Shown: positions 1 through 6,683, numbered from the stretch's first letter. The stretch: DNA of 12,166 nt from an uncultured Brachyspira sp. (GCF_910578695.1 NZ_CAJTQJ010000057.1:1-12166); one strand, 5' to 3'. Numbers and translations are program-made. Notes: generated by a model from the sequence alone, not told the origin.

Positions 1-133
1 TTTTCATTTTCGCATTAATCATTATAGAATTGATAAAGTCTAATAAAATAACTTCACTCCCTTTATCAGTAAATAGGTATCTGACAAAATAATCGTTTAG
101 AGTATTAAAATATTTTTTATTATTAGCTTTCAT
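1..133 (-). CDS. Rpn-family recombination-promoting nuclease / PD-(D/E)XK putative transposase (5' end only)
   Basis: Only the first 44 codons are inside the window; the gene runs off the left edge. The visible protein begins MKANNKKYFNTLNDYFVRYL and continues with LFTDKGSEVILLDFINSIM. This pattern (a short polar start, a 'DyfvryLF.d.gse' segment, then an 'iLLDFiNsi' helix) is typical of the N-terminus of Rpn/PDDEXK_2 proteins, which are common and multicopy in Brachyspira. Known members are Mg-dependent DNA endonucleases of the PD-(D/E)XK fold linked to RecA-independent recombination, and some are reported to act in phage defence. The catalytic residues lie beyond the edge, so activity cannot be judged. 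The start is the only plausible ATG. It has no Shine-Dalgarno sequence and sits 7 nt from a perfect -10 box, which suggests a leaderless mRNA. The family call is from pattern recognition on a short fragment. Confidence 0.72.
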   Translation of the reverse strand, partial: MKANNKKYFNTLNDYFVRYLFTDKGSEVILLDFINSIMINAKMK

Positions 134-140
134 ATATAAT

Positions 141-169
141 ATTATACTAAATATATAATAATTTGTCAA
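141..169 (-). promoter_or_regulatory. Perfect-consensus sigma-70 type promoter for the Rpn-like gene
   Basis: Read on the minus strand, TTGACA (169-164) is followed by a 17-nt spacer and TATAAT (146-141). Both hexamers and the spacing are the exact consensus. Only 7 nt separate the -10 box from the ATG at 133, so transcription should begin at or next to the A of the start codon, which would give a leaderless transcript. Confidence 0.8.
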
Positions 170-221
170 AATATTTAAATTATAATATTCTAATTATAGC
201 TAACTGTAAACTTGATTTAAA

Positions 222-247
222 TGACTGCTAAACAAATTTATCAGTTA
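222..247 (-). terminator. Weak hairpin after the beta-barrel gene, possible terminator
   Basis: On the minus strand, 9 bases after the stop of the 256-894 gene, ACTG-A-TAAA pairs with TTTA-G-CAGT around a TTTG loop. There is one A.G mismatch, and two further outer pairs are possible. The following bases are T-rich but not a clean T tract, so termination is only a possibility. Confidence 0.3.
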
Positions 248-255
248 TTAAGATT

Positions 256-894
256 TTATCTATTCTCAAAGAAAAATCCGAAACTGAACATTAAGCCTAC
301 AGAATGATACTGTTTAGTATTATGATATGAAAATAAATTACTCATATCATCAGTATTAAAAATCATATTCTCGTAAAAGAAATGAATGCCTGCAAGAAAA
401 TCTGTTTTTTCTGTTTCAAAAAACTTTCTTTCAAATGATAATCTTACATAAGGAGATATTGGAACTGATTTATAATCTGCATTTATTAAATGACTAAACT
501 GCACTCCTGAAGATATTCCTACAAGAAGATTCTGATTATTTTTACTTAAATCAAATTTTAAAGCTATGCCTGCATACATTCCTAAAGCAGTAATTCTATT
601 TATTGAAGCTGTATTCTTATCCATTACAGATATCATATGTTCATTAATACCAAAATCAAATAAAAGATCTATGCCGCTTAATAGATTAATATTATTTAAT
701 TTAAATCCGTATCCTATTTGAAAATTTATATCTAATCTTGGGTCTAATAATACACTATTATAATTTTTAGTTTCGGCTATATTTATATCTGCTCCTAATT
801 TAGGGCTGATTCCGAACTTAAAATTAGCAAAAAGATTAAAAGAAAATAATATTAATAATGCTGAGACAAAAAATATTTTTCTTTTTATTTCCAT
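256..894 (-). CDS. Predicted outer-membrane beta-barrel protein, 212 aa
   Basis: The first 23 residues form a Sec signal peptide: a basic start (MEIKRK), a hydrophobic core to about residue 22, and a likely cleavage after LFA (residue 23). The mature part is a series of amphipathic strands with alternating hydrophobic and polar residues, rich in Gly, Phe and Tyr, separated by Asn/Asp-rich turns. Examples are FKFGISPKLGADINI, LLVGISSGVQFSHLI, ISPYVRLSFERKFF and the terminal VGLMFSFGFFF. Roughly eight strands can be drawn, the size of a small OmpA/OmpW-like barrel. The predicted location is the outer membrane. No enzyme motif is visible and the ligand or function is unknown. The start ATG has only a distant GGA (about 12 nt upstream), a weak ribosome site. 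A better Shine-Dalgarno sequence lies further upstream at a tiny ORF (943-978), so the gene may be regulated through its leader. The class call is fairly secure; the exact fold is inferred. Confidence 0.72.
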   Translation of the reverse strand: MEIKRKIFFVSALLILFSFNLFANFKFGISPKLGADINIAETKNYNSVLLDPRLDINFQIGYGFKLNNINLLSGIDLLFDFGINEHMISVMDKNTASINRITALGMYAGIALKFDLSKNNQNLLVGISSGVQFSHLINADYKSVPISPYVRLSFERKFFETEKTDFLAGIHFFYENMIFNTDDMSNLFSYHNTKQYHSVGLMFSFGFFFENR

Positions 895-915
895 ATAAGT
901 GCTTATTCCTTTATA

Positions 916-929
916 TATTTTATAAAATA
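916..929. repeat. 14-nt perfect AT palindrome in the beta-barrel gene leader
   Basis: TATTTTATAAAATA reads the same on both strands and lies between the small leader ORF and the barrel gene start. It could be an operator or simply AT-rich chance, since it contains no G or C. Confidence 0.3.
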
Positions 930-942
930 CAGTTTAAAATTT

Positions 943-978
943 TTAAGAAAAAATATAAATAGGTGAAAGTTTTTTCAT
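943..978 (-). CDS. Possible 11-codon leader peptide upstream of the beta-barrel gene
   Basis: On the minus strand AGGAG (990-986) stands 7 nt before an ATG at 978. This is the best ribosome-binding context on this strand in the window. The ORF reads MKKLSPIYIFS and stops at TAA (945-943). It is in the same frame as the barrel gene but is separated from it by two stops and 48 nt, so it is not an N-terminal extension. An extended -10 promoter just upstream would give a transcript starting near 1002. It may be a regulatory leader peptide, a translation-coupling device, or the remnant start of an older gene. Its expression is unproven. Confidence 0.4.
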   Translation of the reverse strand: MKKLSPIYIFS

Positions 979-1008
979 ATTTTTTCTCCTAAATTTTTTT
1001 TTATTATA

Positions 1009-1037
1009 ATTATAACAAAAAAACAAGATTAGTTTAA
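1009..1037 (-). promoter_or_regulatory. Extended -10 promoter for the leader peptide / beta-barrel gene
   Basis: On the minus strand TATAAT (1014-1009) is preceded directly by TGT, an extended -10. The -35 region, 17 nt further up, is TTAAAC (1037-1032), a weak match. A start near 1002 would place the AGGAG ribosome site about 12 nt into the transcript. Confidence 0.55.
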
Positions 1038-1154
1038 AAATTATTTAAAATTTTTAGAAAAAATTTTAATATTTTTTGATGTTTAAACAAATTATATGAA
1101 TATCATTTAAATATAATATCTATTGTTTATATGCATAAAAAAATTATTTTGTTG

Positions 1155-1184
1155 TTGACATAATATGCATATTCATTGTAAAAT
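1155..1184 (+). promoter_or_regulatory. Promoter of the TPR gene
   Basis: TTGACA (1155-1160), an 18-nt spacer and TAAAAT (1179-1184) predict transcription from about 1191. This rules out the in-frame ATG at 1165, which lies inside the spacer, and supports translation from 1213. Confidence 0.7.
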
Positions 1185-1203
1185 ATTTACAATAATTGCA
1201 TAT

Positions 1204-1207
1204 GGGG
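1204..1207 (+). promoter_or_regulatory. Ribosome-binding site deciding the TPR gene start
   Basis: GGGG followed by five T residues precedes the ATG at 1213. It is the only G-rich stretch downstream of the predicted transcription start and before the coding region, so it picks 1213 over 1165. Confidence 0.6.
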
Positions 1208-1212
1208 TTTTT

Positions 1213-3495
1213 ATGTATAATACAAAGATGGAAAATCTTTTAAATGAAGTATCATACAGAATCAATAATGAAGATTATAATCAAACTCTAGAAATACTTG
1301 ATGGCATTTTAAAAAAAGTACCTAAAAATTACAGAGCAAATTTATATAAAGGACAAGTATGCGTCGAACTTAAAGAATTTGAAGATGCTGTAAGATATTT
1401 TGAAGAGGCTAGAAAAGTTGATATAAAAACTTTCAAATCTTATAATCTTCTTGGCATAAGCTATCACGCTATAAGGCAGTATGATAAGGCTATAGAATGT
1501 TTTAATGAAACTTTAAAAATTACCCCTAATTCTTTCAAAGCATATAATCTTCTTGGTATAAGCTATTTCGAGAAAAAAGATTTTACTAAGGCTATAGAAA
1601 ATTTTAATAAAGCAATAGAAATTAATCCTAAATATGATAAGGCTTTCAATAATTTAGCACTTTTTTATTATAAAAATAAGCAGTATAATGAAGCTATAGA
1701 ATTTTTCGAGCATTCCAAATCTTTAGATGAGAGAATATTTAAAGCTTATGATATGCTTGGAATGAGCTATTATAATATCAATAATTATGATAAGGCTGTA
1801 GAATGTTTAACTAAATTTCTTCAGTATAATACTAAATCATACAAAACTGCAAATACTTTGGGGGCTGTTTATTCTCTATTAAAAGATTATGATAATGCAG
1901 TTAAATACTTCAATATAGCTATAGATATAAATCCGAAATATGCTAATGCATACAATAATTTAGCTTTAGTTTATTTCAATAGAAAAATTTTTGATAAGGC
2001 GGCACTTTATTTTGATAAGGCAAAAAAATTAGATATAAATGCTTTTACAGATTATAATAAATTAGGAATAAGCTATTATTCCAAAAAATATTATTATGAG
2101 GCTATTGAATGTTTTGAGAGAGTTATAGAAAATAACAGCAATGCTTATAAGGCTTATAATTTTATAGGAATATGCTACTCATCTAATGAAGAATATGATA
2201 AGGCTTTAAAATATTTTAATAAATCTATAGAAATCAATGACAGATATTATAAAGCTTATAATAATTTGGCACTTGCATATTATAATTTGAAAGATTATGA
2301 GAAGGCTATAGAAAACTTTAATAAATCTATAGATATAAATAATAATAATGCATATTCATATAATGGAATAGGATTATCATATTATTATTTAGGAGAAAAA
2401 GAAAAGGCATTAATTTATTTAAATAAAGTACTTGAGATTAATGCTTCATCATACAGCAGTACTTATGAAACATTATTTAAAATATATTTTGATTTTAAAG
2501 ATTATGATAATGTGTTATTTACTGCTGATAAGATTATAGAAGAAAATCCTAACTCATTTAAATATTATGATAAATTAATTGATTTATGCTTTAATAATAA
2601 AGACTATGATAATGTTATAGAATATTCAAATAAAATAGAAAATAAAAATAATGATATTTACAGAATGCTTGCCGAAGCATATTATAGAATAAAAGATTAT
2701 GATAATGCAAGTTTATGCTATAATAAATTGATAGAAGAAAATAAATCTGTTTTTGAGCTTTATAATAATTTAGCTGTTATTTATTATTTGAAGAAAGATT
2801 ATGATTTATTAATAGATACATACAATAAATATATAGATAATTTTGATTTGAAAAATAATAATTTTGCAAGTTATAATATTTTCTTATTATCGTATACTTT
2901 GCTTAAAGGAAACATTATAAAATATAATGATTTTTTAAATTTATTTGAAAAATCTTTGAATAAAAGTTTAGAGCTTCATAATATTCATAATGCATATAAT
3001 TCTATGACTTTATACAAAAATATAAATTATAATACAGAATCTCTAAAATTACTTTTAGGCAATATTGAAGAAATTAAATTTGATAATTCCAAATTAAAGA
3101 CAGTTAAGCCTATTATAGAAAAAATGAATATCAATTTTTATTCTTTCTCATCATCTTTAAAAGATTCTATTGATAATTTGAATGATAATAATATATGCAT
3201 AGAATACAAAATAGAAAATTCAATTATTATTAAAAATAAAGATTATATAGCAGAAAAAAATATTTATGGAAAAAAAGCTAAGTTTCTCGCTAAAGAAGAT
3301 AAAATCAATTATGAATCTCTTATTTATATATTCTCTTATATTAATGATGATGATTATACAGCAGTTTTATTAAATAATGATAATATCAAAATAAAAAGTA
3401 TTTATTTTCATAATAGCTTTGATGATTCTAATATAGAAATTATAAGAAGAATTATCAATAATGAAAGTATTAAACTTTGCAAATTAGACAATTAA
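1213..3495 (+). CDS. Large tetratricopeptide-repeat (TPR) protein, 760 aa
   Basis: The protein is a long run of 34-residue TPRs, each with the usual helix-pair signature (for example YNLLGISY then YDKAIECFN). Clear repeats run from about residue 9 to about 460, with more diverged ones to about 560. The last ~190 residues are Asn/Ile/Lys-rich and non-TPR, and match nothing I recognise. There is no signal peptide or membrane segment, so it is probably cytoplasmic. TPR arrays are protein-protein interaction scaffolds, and the partner is unknown. Residues 77-382 form three tandem copies of a three-TPR unit (306 bp each). The start at 1213 follows a GGGG ribosome site and a promoter ending at 1184; a 16-codon longer version from 1165 would begin inside the promoter. 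The second half is richer in A/T and Asn codons than the first. TPR proteins are abundant in Brachyspira genomes, which fits. The TPR assignment is certain; the function is unknown. Confidence 0.9.
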   Translation: MYNTKMENLLNEVSYRINNEDYNQTLEILDGILKKVPKNYRANLYKGQVCVELKEFEDAVRYFEEARKVDIKTFKSYNLLGISYHAIRQYDKAIECFNETLKITPNSFKAYNLLGISYFEKKDFTKAIENFNKAIEINPKYDKAFNNLALFYYKNKQYNEAIEFFEHSKSLDERIFKAYDMLGMSYYNINNYDKAVECLTKFLQYNTKSYKTANTLGAVYSLLKDYDNAVKYFNIAIDINPKYANAYNNLALVYFNRKIFDKAALYFDKAKKLDINAFTDYNKLGISYYSKKYYYEAIECFERVIENNSNAYKAYNFIGICYSSNEEYDKALKYFNKSIEINDRYYKAYNNLALAYYNLKDYEKAIENFNKSIDINNNNAYSYNGIGLSYYYLGEKEKALIYLNKVLEINASSYSSTYETLFKIYFDFKDYDNVLFTADKIIEENPNSFKYYDKLIDLCFNNKDYDNVIEYSNKIENKNNDIYRMLAEAYYRIKDYDNASLCYNKLIEENKSVFELYNNLAVIYYLKKDYDLLIDTYNKYIDNFDLKNNNFASYNIFLLSYTLLKGNIIKYNDFLNLFEKSLNKSLELHNIHNAYNSMTLYKNINYNTESLKLLLGNIEEIKFDNSKLKTVKPIIEKMNINFYSFSSSLKDSIDNLNDNNICIEYKIENSIIIKNKDYIAEKNIYGKKAKFLAKEDKINYESLIYIFSYINDDDYTAVLLNNDNIKIKSIYFHNSFDDSNIEIIRRIINNESIKLCKLDN
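1441..2358 (+). repeat. Three tandem 306-bp units, each encoding three TPRs
   Basis: The units are 1441-1746, 1747-2052 and 2053-2358. Each encodes TPR types in the order A-B-C. A carries LG(I/M)SY and an EC in helix B (AIECF, AVECL, AIECF). B carries IEIN/IDINPKY-like ends. C carries NNLAL and, in the first two copies, a (S/K)(S/K)LD ending. A C-type repeat precedes the array at 1339 and an A-like repeat follows at 2359, all in exact 102-nt register. Confidence 0.8.
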
Positions 3496-3523
3496 ATACT
3501 ATATCTTTATAAAAACTATATCC

Positions 3524-3551
3524 TTGAAAAAAGTTTTTAATATGTTATAAT
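3524..3551 (+). promoter_or_regulatory. scpB promoter with extended -10
   Basis: TTGAAA (3524-3529), a 16-nt spacer and TATAAT (3546-3551) are present. TGT directly before the -10 makes an extended -10. The predicted start near 3558 leaves a leader of about 44 nt. Confidence 0.7.
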
Positions 3552-3601
3552 TTATATTATTAAAAAATAAAAAGGATTTTGTTTTTTAGGGATATAAATA
3601 T

Positions 3602-4264
3602 ATGGACGAAATGATTGAAACTAGCAGTACTATTAATGAAATTTCAGAAAAGAATTCTGAATATAATGCAGAAAACCAAAAGCTAAGCACAGAAAATAAA
3701 AATACTTTAGAGATAGACAGTTCTATACTTTCTAATGATGAAGAACTTGAAAAGATTATGGAAGCTGTTATATATGTTGAGGGTAATGTTCCTATAAGCA
3801 GATTAAGAACTCTTTTCAAATGCGAGAATTCTGATATAAGAAATCATATAGAAAATATCAATAATAAATACAGAAACTCTAAAAGCGTTATAGAGATACT
3901 TGAAGTAGGCGATTCTATTCTTATGACAGTAATTCCGTCTGCATTCGGGGCATTATCAGAAATATATGATAAAAAAAGAAAGAAAAAAATATCCAAAGCA
4001 ATGCTTCAGACTTTATCAATAATAGCGTATAAGCAGCCTTTAACTAAAGCTGAAATTGATGATATAAGACAAAGCGACAGCGGATATCATTTAAGGGCTT
4101 TAATGGAAGATGGTTTTATAGCTTGGAAGGGAAGAAAAGATTATTTGGATAAAAGACAAACTTACGGCACTACAGATAAATTTTTAATGCATTTCGGTAT
4201 AAGCAGTTTAGATGATCTTCCAAAATTAAGAGAGTTAAAAGATTTAGAGTTTAATAGAAATTAA
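3602..4264 (+). CDS. scpB: Segregation and condensation protein B (ScpB), 220 aa
   Basis: ScpB is the dimeric kite subunit of the SMC-ScpA-ScpB condensin that compacts and segregates the chromosome; it binds ScpA and steadies the SMC head complex. The protein has two winged-helix domains. The first spans about residues 48-125, with the ScpB-like LEKIMEAVIYVEGNVPISRL. The second spans about 130-208 and contains the family signature LQTLSIIAYKQPLTKAEIDD, then YGTTDKFLMHFGISSLDDLP. The first ~45 residues are a polar Ser/Asn/Glu-rich extension that looks disordered and is longer than in compact ScpBs. AGGGA (3588-3592) stands 9 nt before the ATG, and the gene has its own promoter. scpA and smc are not adjacent, unlike the scpA-scpB pair found in many Firmicutes. 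The identification rests on the second-domain motif and is strong. Confidence 0.93.
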   Translation: MDEMIETSSTINEISEKNSEYNAENQKLSTENKNTLEIDSSILSNDEELEKIMEAVIYVEGNVPISRLRTLFKCENSDIRNHIENINNKYRNSKSVIEILEVGDSILMTVIPSAFGALSEIYDKKRKKKISKAMLQTLSIIAYKQPLTKAEIDDIRQSDSGYHLRALMEDGFIAWKGRKDYLDKRQTYGTTDKFLMHFGISSLDDLPKLRELKDLEFNRN

Positions 4265-4473
4265 TAATAATAAATAATTAAAGTCTTTATTTTTAAATTA
4301 AATATTTACATACCCACTGTATTTTTATTATATTTAAAGCATTATTATAATCAAGTATTTATTAAAATCTGTAATATAAATTCATTAATATAATAAAAAT
4401 TGAATTAAAAAATAAATTAAAATGTATAGAGATTTTCAAGTATAATTAAATTTTGAATTATGACATTTATTTT
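4265..4473. other. scpB-mnmG intergenic stretch with no recognisable gene
   Basis: This stretch is almost entirely A/T. There is no ORF with a ribosome site, no RNA gene and no convincing terminator. A chance-level promoter match on the minus strand (4327-4354) is the only signal, and it is treated under rejected items. Confidence 0.5.
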
Positions 4474-4502
4474 TTGACAATTAAAAGCTTTTGATATATT
4501 AT
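4474..4502 (+). promoter_or_regulatory. mnmG promoter
   Basis: TTGACA (4474-4479), a 17-nt spacer and TATTAT (4497-4502) give a predicted start near 4509, leaving a leader of about 47 nt. The Shine-Dalgarno sequence before the ATG is weak (AAGAGA, 4541-4546). Confidence 0.75.
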
Positions 4503-4555
4503 CTTTTAATTAAAAATGTTTTTTAATAGAATATTATATAAAGAGAATATTATAT

Positions 4556-6418
4556 ATGAATGATAATAAATATGATGTTATAGTAGTAGGTGCAGGGCAT
4601 GCAGGAATAGAGGCAGCACTTTCTTCTGCAAGACTTGGAATGAAAACGCTTATTATATCTATTAATTTGGATACTATAGGACAAATGTCATGCAATCCTT
4701 CTATAGGCGGTGTTGCTAAAGGCACTATAGTTAAAGAGATTGATGCACTTGGCGGCGAGATGGGTATTTTGATAGATAAAACTATGATGCAGTTTAGAAT
4801 GCTCAATAGAAGCAAGGGAAAAGCTGTATGGGCTCCTCGTGCTCAGGCTGATAAATATGCATATAAGGAAGAAGCTGCTAAAACATTATATGCAGAAAAT
4901 AATCTTATGCTTCATCAGGATATAGTTACAGAAATAATCACAGAAAATAATATACTCAAAGGACTTAAAACAGAAAGAGGCAGAGAATATGAATGCAAAG
5001 CAGCAATACTTACTACAGGAACATTTTTAAACGGACTTATTCATATAGGCGAATATCAAAAGCAGGCCGGCAGAATAGGAGAGTTTCCTGCAATAGGACT
5101 CTCTGATAATTTAAGAAGTTTAGGATTAGAGGTTGGAAGATTAAAAACAGGAACACCTGCAAGAGTAGATTATAATTCTATTAATTTTGATGTACTTGAA
5201 ATGCAAAAAGGCGATGATGAAATAACGCCGTTTTCTTTTTTAGATGATAGTATTGATATAGTTCAGGAACCTTGCTATATAACATATACTGATGCTAATA
5301 TTCATAAAATCATACAGGATAATATACACCTTTCGCCAATGTACAGCGGTATTATAACGGGCATAGGTCCTAGATACTGCCCAAGCATAGAAGATAAAGT
5401 AGTTAGGTTTGCAGATAAGCCTAGACATCAGCTGCATTTAGAGAGAGAAAGCTATAGAACAAATGAAGTTTATATAAACGGATTTTCTTCGAGTCTGCCT
5501 GAAGAAGTGCAGATAAAAATGATAATGTCTTTAAAAGGACTTGAAGAAGTAAAAATATTAAAGCCTGCTTATGCTGTAGAGTATGACTATGTAAACCCTA
5601 TAGAATTAAAGCCTACATTAGAAACCAAAAAAATAGAAGGCTTATTTTTGGCAGGGCAGATTAATGGTACAAGCGGATATGAGGAAGCTGCATGTCAGGG
5701 GCTTATGGCAGGTATAAATGCATGTTTAAAAATAAAAAAAGAAGCTCCGCTGATATTAAAAAGAAGCGACGGATATATAGGCGTTTTAATTGATGATTTG
5801 ACTGCTAAAGGTACAAAGGAGCCGCATAGAATGTTTACTTCTCAGGCTGAACATAGAATGCTTTTGAGACAGGATAATGCTGATGAAAGACTGACAGAAC
5901 TTTCTTATAATATAGGGCTTGCGAGTAAAGAAAGACTTGAAAAAGTAAGAGATAAAAAACAAAAAACTCAGATACTTGTAGAATATTTAAATAAACGCAT
6001 ACTCACTCAAAAAGAAACTGAAGATTTAGGATTTAAAAAAGAGGCTGAGGAGTACCGTACTATGAGTTTAGCTTCTATAATAAGGCGTCCCGAATGCGGT
6101 ATTAATATGCTTATATCTTTAATAGACAGAGATTATAATAAAAATGTTTTGGAGAATGCAGAAACTTCTATTAAATATGAGGGCTATATTTCAAGATATT
6201 TAAATGAAATAAAAGATATAGAAAAATATGAGAATATGCTCATACCTGAAGATTTTGATTATTCTTCTTTAAAGAGTGTGAAGATAGATGCTGTTAATAA
6301 ATTAAAACAATATAAGCCTTATAATATATCTCAGGCTTTAAGAATACCTGAAGTAGATAAGTCAGTTGTACATATTCTTATATTGGCTCTTACAAAGAAG
6401 AAGAAAAATTATAATTAA
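4556..6418 (+). CDS. mnmG: tRNA uridine-5-carboxymethylaminomethyl modification enzyme MnmG (GidA), 620 aa
   Basis: MnmG works with the GTPase MnmE to add (carboxymethyl)aminomethyl groups to C5 of wobble uridine U34 in several tRNAs, using FAD, NADH and a methylene-folate carbon. It acts in the cytoplasm. The length matches the family (about 620-630 aa). Visible motifs are the FAD dinucleotide fold DVIVVGAGHAGIEAA (G12-G17), DTIGQMSCNPSIGG with Cys46, GRLKTGTPAR (about 194-203), GPRYCPSIEDK with Cys275, and AGQINGTSGYEEAA (about 366-379). Cys46 and Cys275 correspond to the two conserved cysteines of E. coli MnmG. The C-terminal helical part, which contacts MnmE and tRNA in the family, is complete. 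In the motif usually read as MFTSRAEYR this protein has MFTSQAEHR (residues ~426-434), a change to a normally conserved Arg. mnmE is not adjacent. The gene has its own promoter and no clear terminator. Confidence 0.97.
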   Translation: MNDNKYDVIVVGAGHAGIEAALSSARLGMKTLIISINLDTIGQMSCNPSIGGVAKGTIVKEIDALGGEMGILIDKTMMQFRMLNRSKGKAVWAPRAQADKYAYKEEAAKTLYAENNLMLHQDIVTEIITENNILKGLKTERGREYECKAAILTTGTFLNGLIHIGEYQKQAGRIGEFPAIGLSDNLRSLGLEVGRLKTGTPARVDYNSINFDVLEMQKGDDEITPFSFLDDSIDIVQEPCYITYTDANIHKIIQDNIHLSPMYSGIITGIGPRYCPSIEDKVVRFADKPRHQLHLERESYRTNEVYINGFSSSLPEEVQIKMIMSLKGLEEVKILKPAYAVEYDYVNPIELKPTLETKKIEGLFLAGQINGTSGYEEAACQGLMAGINACLKIKKEAPLILKRSDGYIGVLIDDLTAKGTKEPHRMFTSQAEHRMLLRQDNADERLTELSYNIGLASKERLEKVRDKKQKTQILVEYLNKRILTQKETEDLGFKKEAEEYRTMSLASIIRRPECGINMLISLIDRDYNKNVLENAETSIKYEGYISRYLNEIKDIEKYENMLIPEDFDYSSLKSVKIDAVNKLKQYKPYNISQALRIPEVDKSVVHILILALTKKKKNYN

Positions 6419-6443
6419 AAATATAATAATATTTTAAATACAC

Positions 6444-6471
6444 TTGACAAAAATTATTTATGATGTACTAT
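6444..6471 (+). promoter_or_regulatory. Promoter upstream of the heptamer array
   Basis: TTGACA (6444-6449), a 16-nt spacer and TACTAT (6466-6471) are present. Initiation 6-7 nt further on falls at or next to an ATG at 6478, so this may be another leaderless start. An alternative -10 TATATT (6469-6474) would need a 19-nt spacer. Confidence 0.6.
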
Positions 6472-6477
6472 ATTGAA

Positions 6478-6564
6478 ATGAATAATATGATTATTATAAC
6501 CAACAACCAACAACCAACAACCAACAACCAACAACCAACAACCAACAACCAACAACCAGACTAA
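6478..6564 (+). CDS. Possible 28-codon leader ORF running through the heptamer repeat
   Basis: An ORF starts with ATG AAT AAT ATG at the predicted transcription start. It runs through the tandem array as repeating T-T-N-N-Q-Q-P and stops at TAA (6562-6564), just past the repeat. There is no Shine-Dalgarno sequence, so translation would have to be leaderless (ATG 6478) or weak (ATG 6487). It is interesting mainly because the 7-bp unit changes its reading frame with each gain or loss. Whether it is translated is unknown. Confidence 0.3.
   Translation: MNNMIIITNNQQPTTNNQQPTTNNQQPD
6498..6558 (+). repeat. Heptanucleotide tandem repeat (AACCAAC), 8.7 copies
   Basis: Eight perfect copies of AACCAAC are followed by a partial AACCA (61 bp). 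The plus strand has only A and C, so the RNA would be unstructured and free of stop codons in every forward frame. The array sits 27 nt after a promoter -10 box and about 150 nt before the lipoprotein gene at 6706. Perfect short repeats of this kind usually vary in number by slipped-strand replication. Confidence 0.97.
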
Positions 6565-6653
6565 AATATACTTTATTTAATATTTCTTTATATTTAAAAG
6601 ATATAGCTCCATTATATCTATTGCATCTATTTCTAAATAAAATCAAAATTAAC

Positions 6654-6683
6654 TTGCAAATAATCATCTATGATTATTATAAA
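6654..6683 (+). promoter_or_regulatory. Possible second, proximal promoter for the first lipoprotein
   Basis: TTGCAA (6654-6659), an 18-nt spacer and TATAAA (6678-6683) would start transcription near 6690, just before the GGAG ribosome site. The match is weaker than the distal promoter. If real, the heptamer array would be upstream of this transcript rather than inside it. Confidence 0.35.

Larger units (their letters stand above)
895..1212. promoter_or_regulatory. Divergent control region between the beta-barrel gene and the TPR gene
   Basis: These 318 bases carry no long gene. They hold an 11-codon ORF with a strong Shine-Dalgarno sequence on the minus strand, an extended -10 promoter reading left, and a near-consensus promoter reading right (1155-1184). 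The middle part (about 1040-1150) is almost pure A/T with short A- and T-runs, and I see no further signal in it. Confidence 0.6.

Noticed and set aside
4327..4354. Minus-strand promoter-like match (TTGATT, 16 nt, TATAAT) that would make RNA antisense to the 3' end of scpB
   Set aside because: The -35 matches only four of six positions. TATAAT alone is frequent in DNA this AT-rich, and no ORF or structured RNA follows.
4534..4815. Minus-strand ORF opposite the start of mnmG
   Set aside because: It lies across the conserved FAD-binding coding region of mnmG, has no ribosome site, and its hydrophobic composition is what the complement of that sequence yields.
6498..6558. CRISPR array
   Set aside because: The 7-bp units follow each other directly with no spacers, and there are no cas genes.
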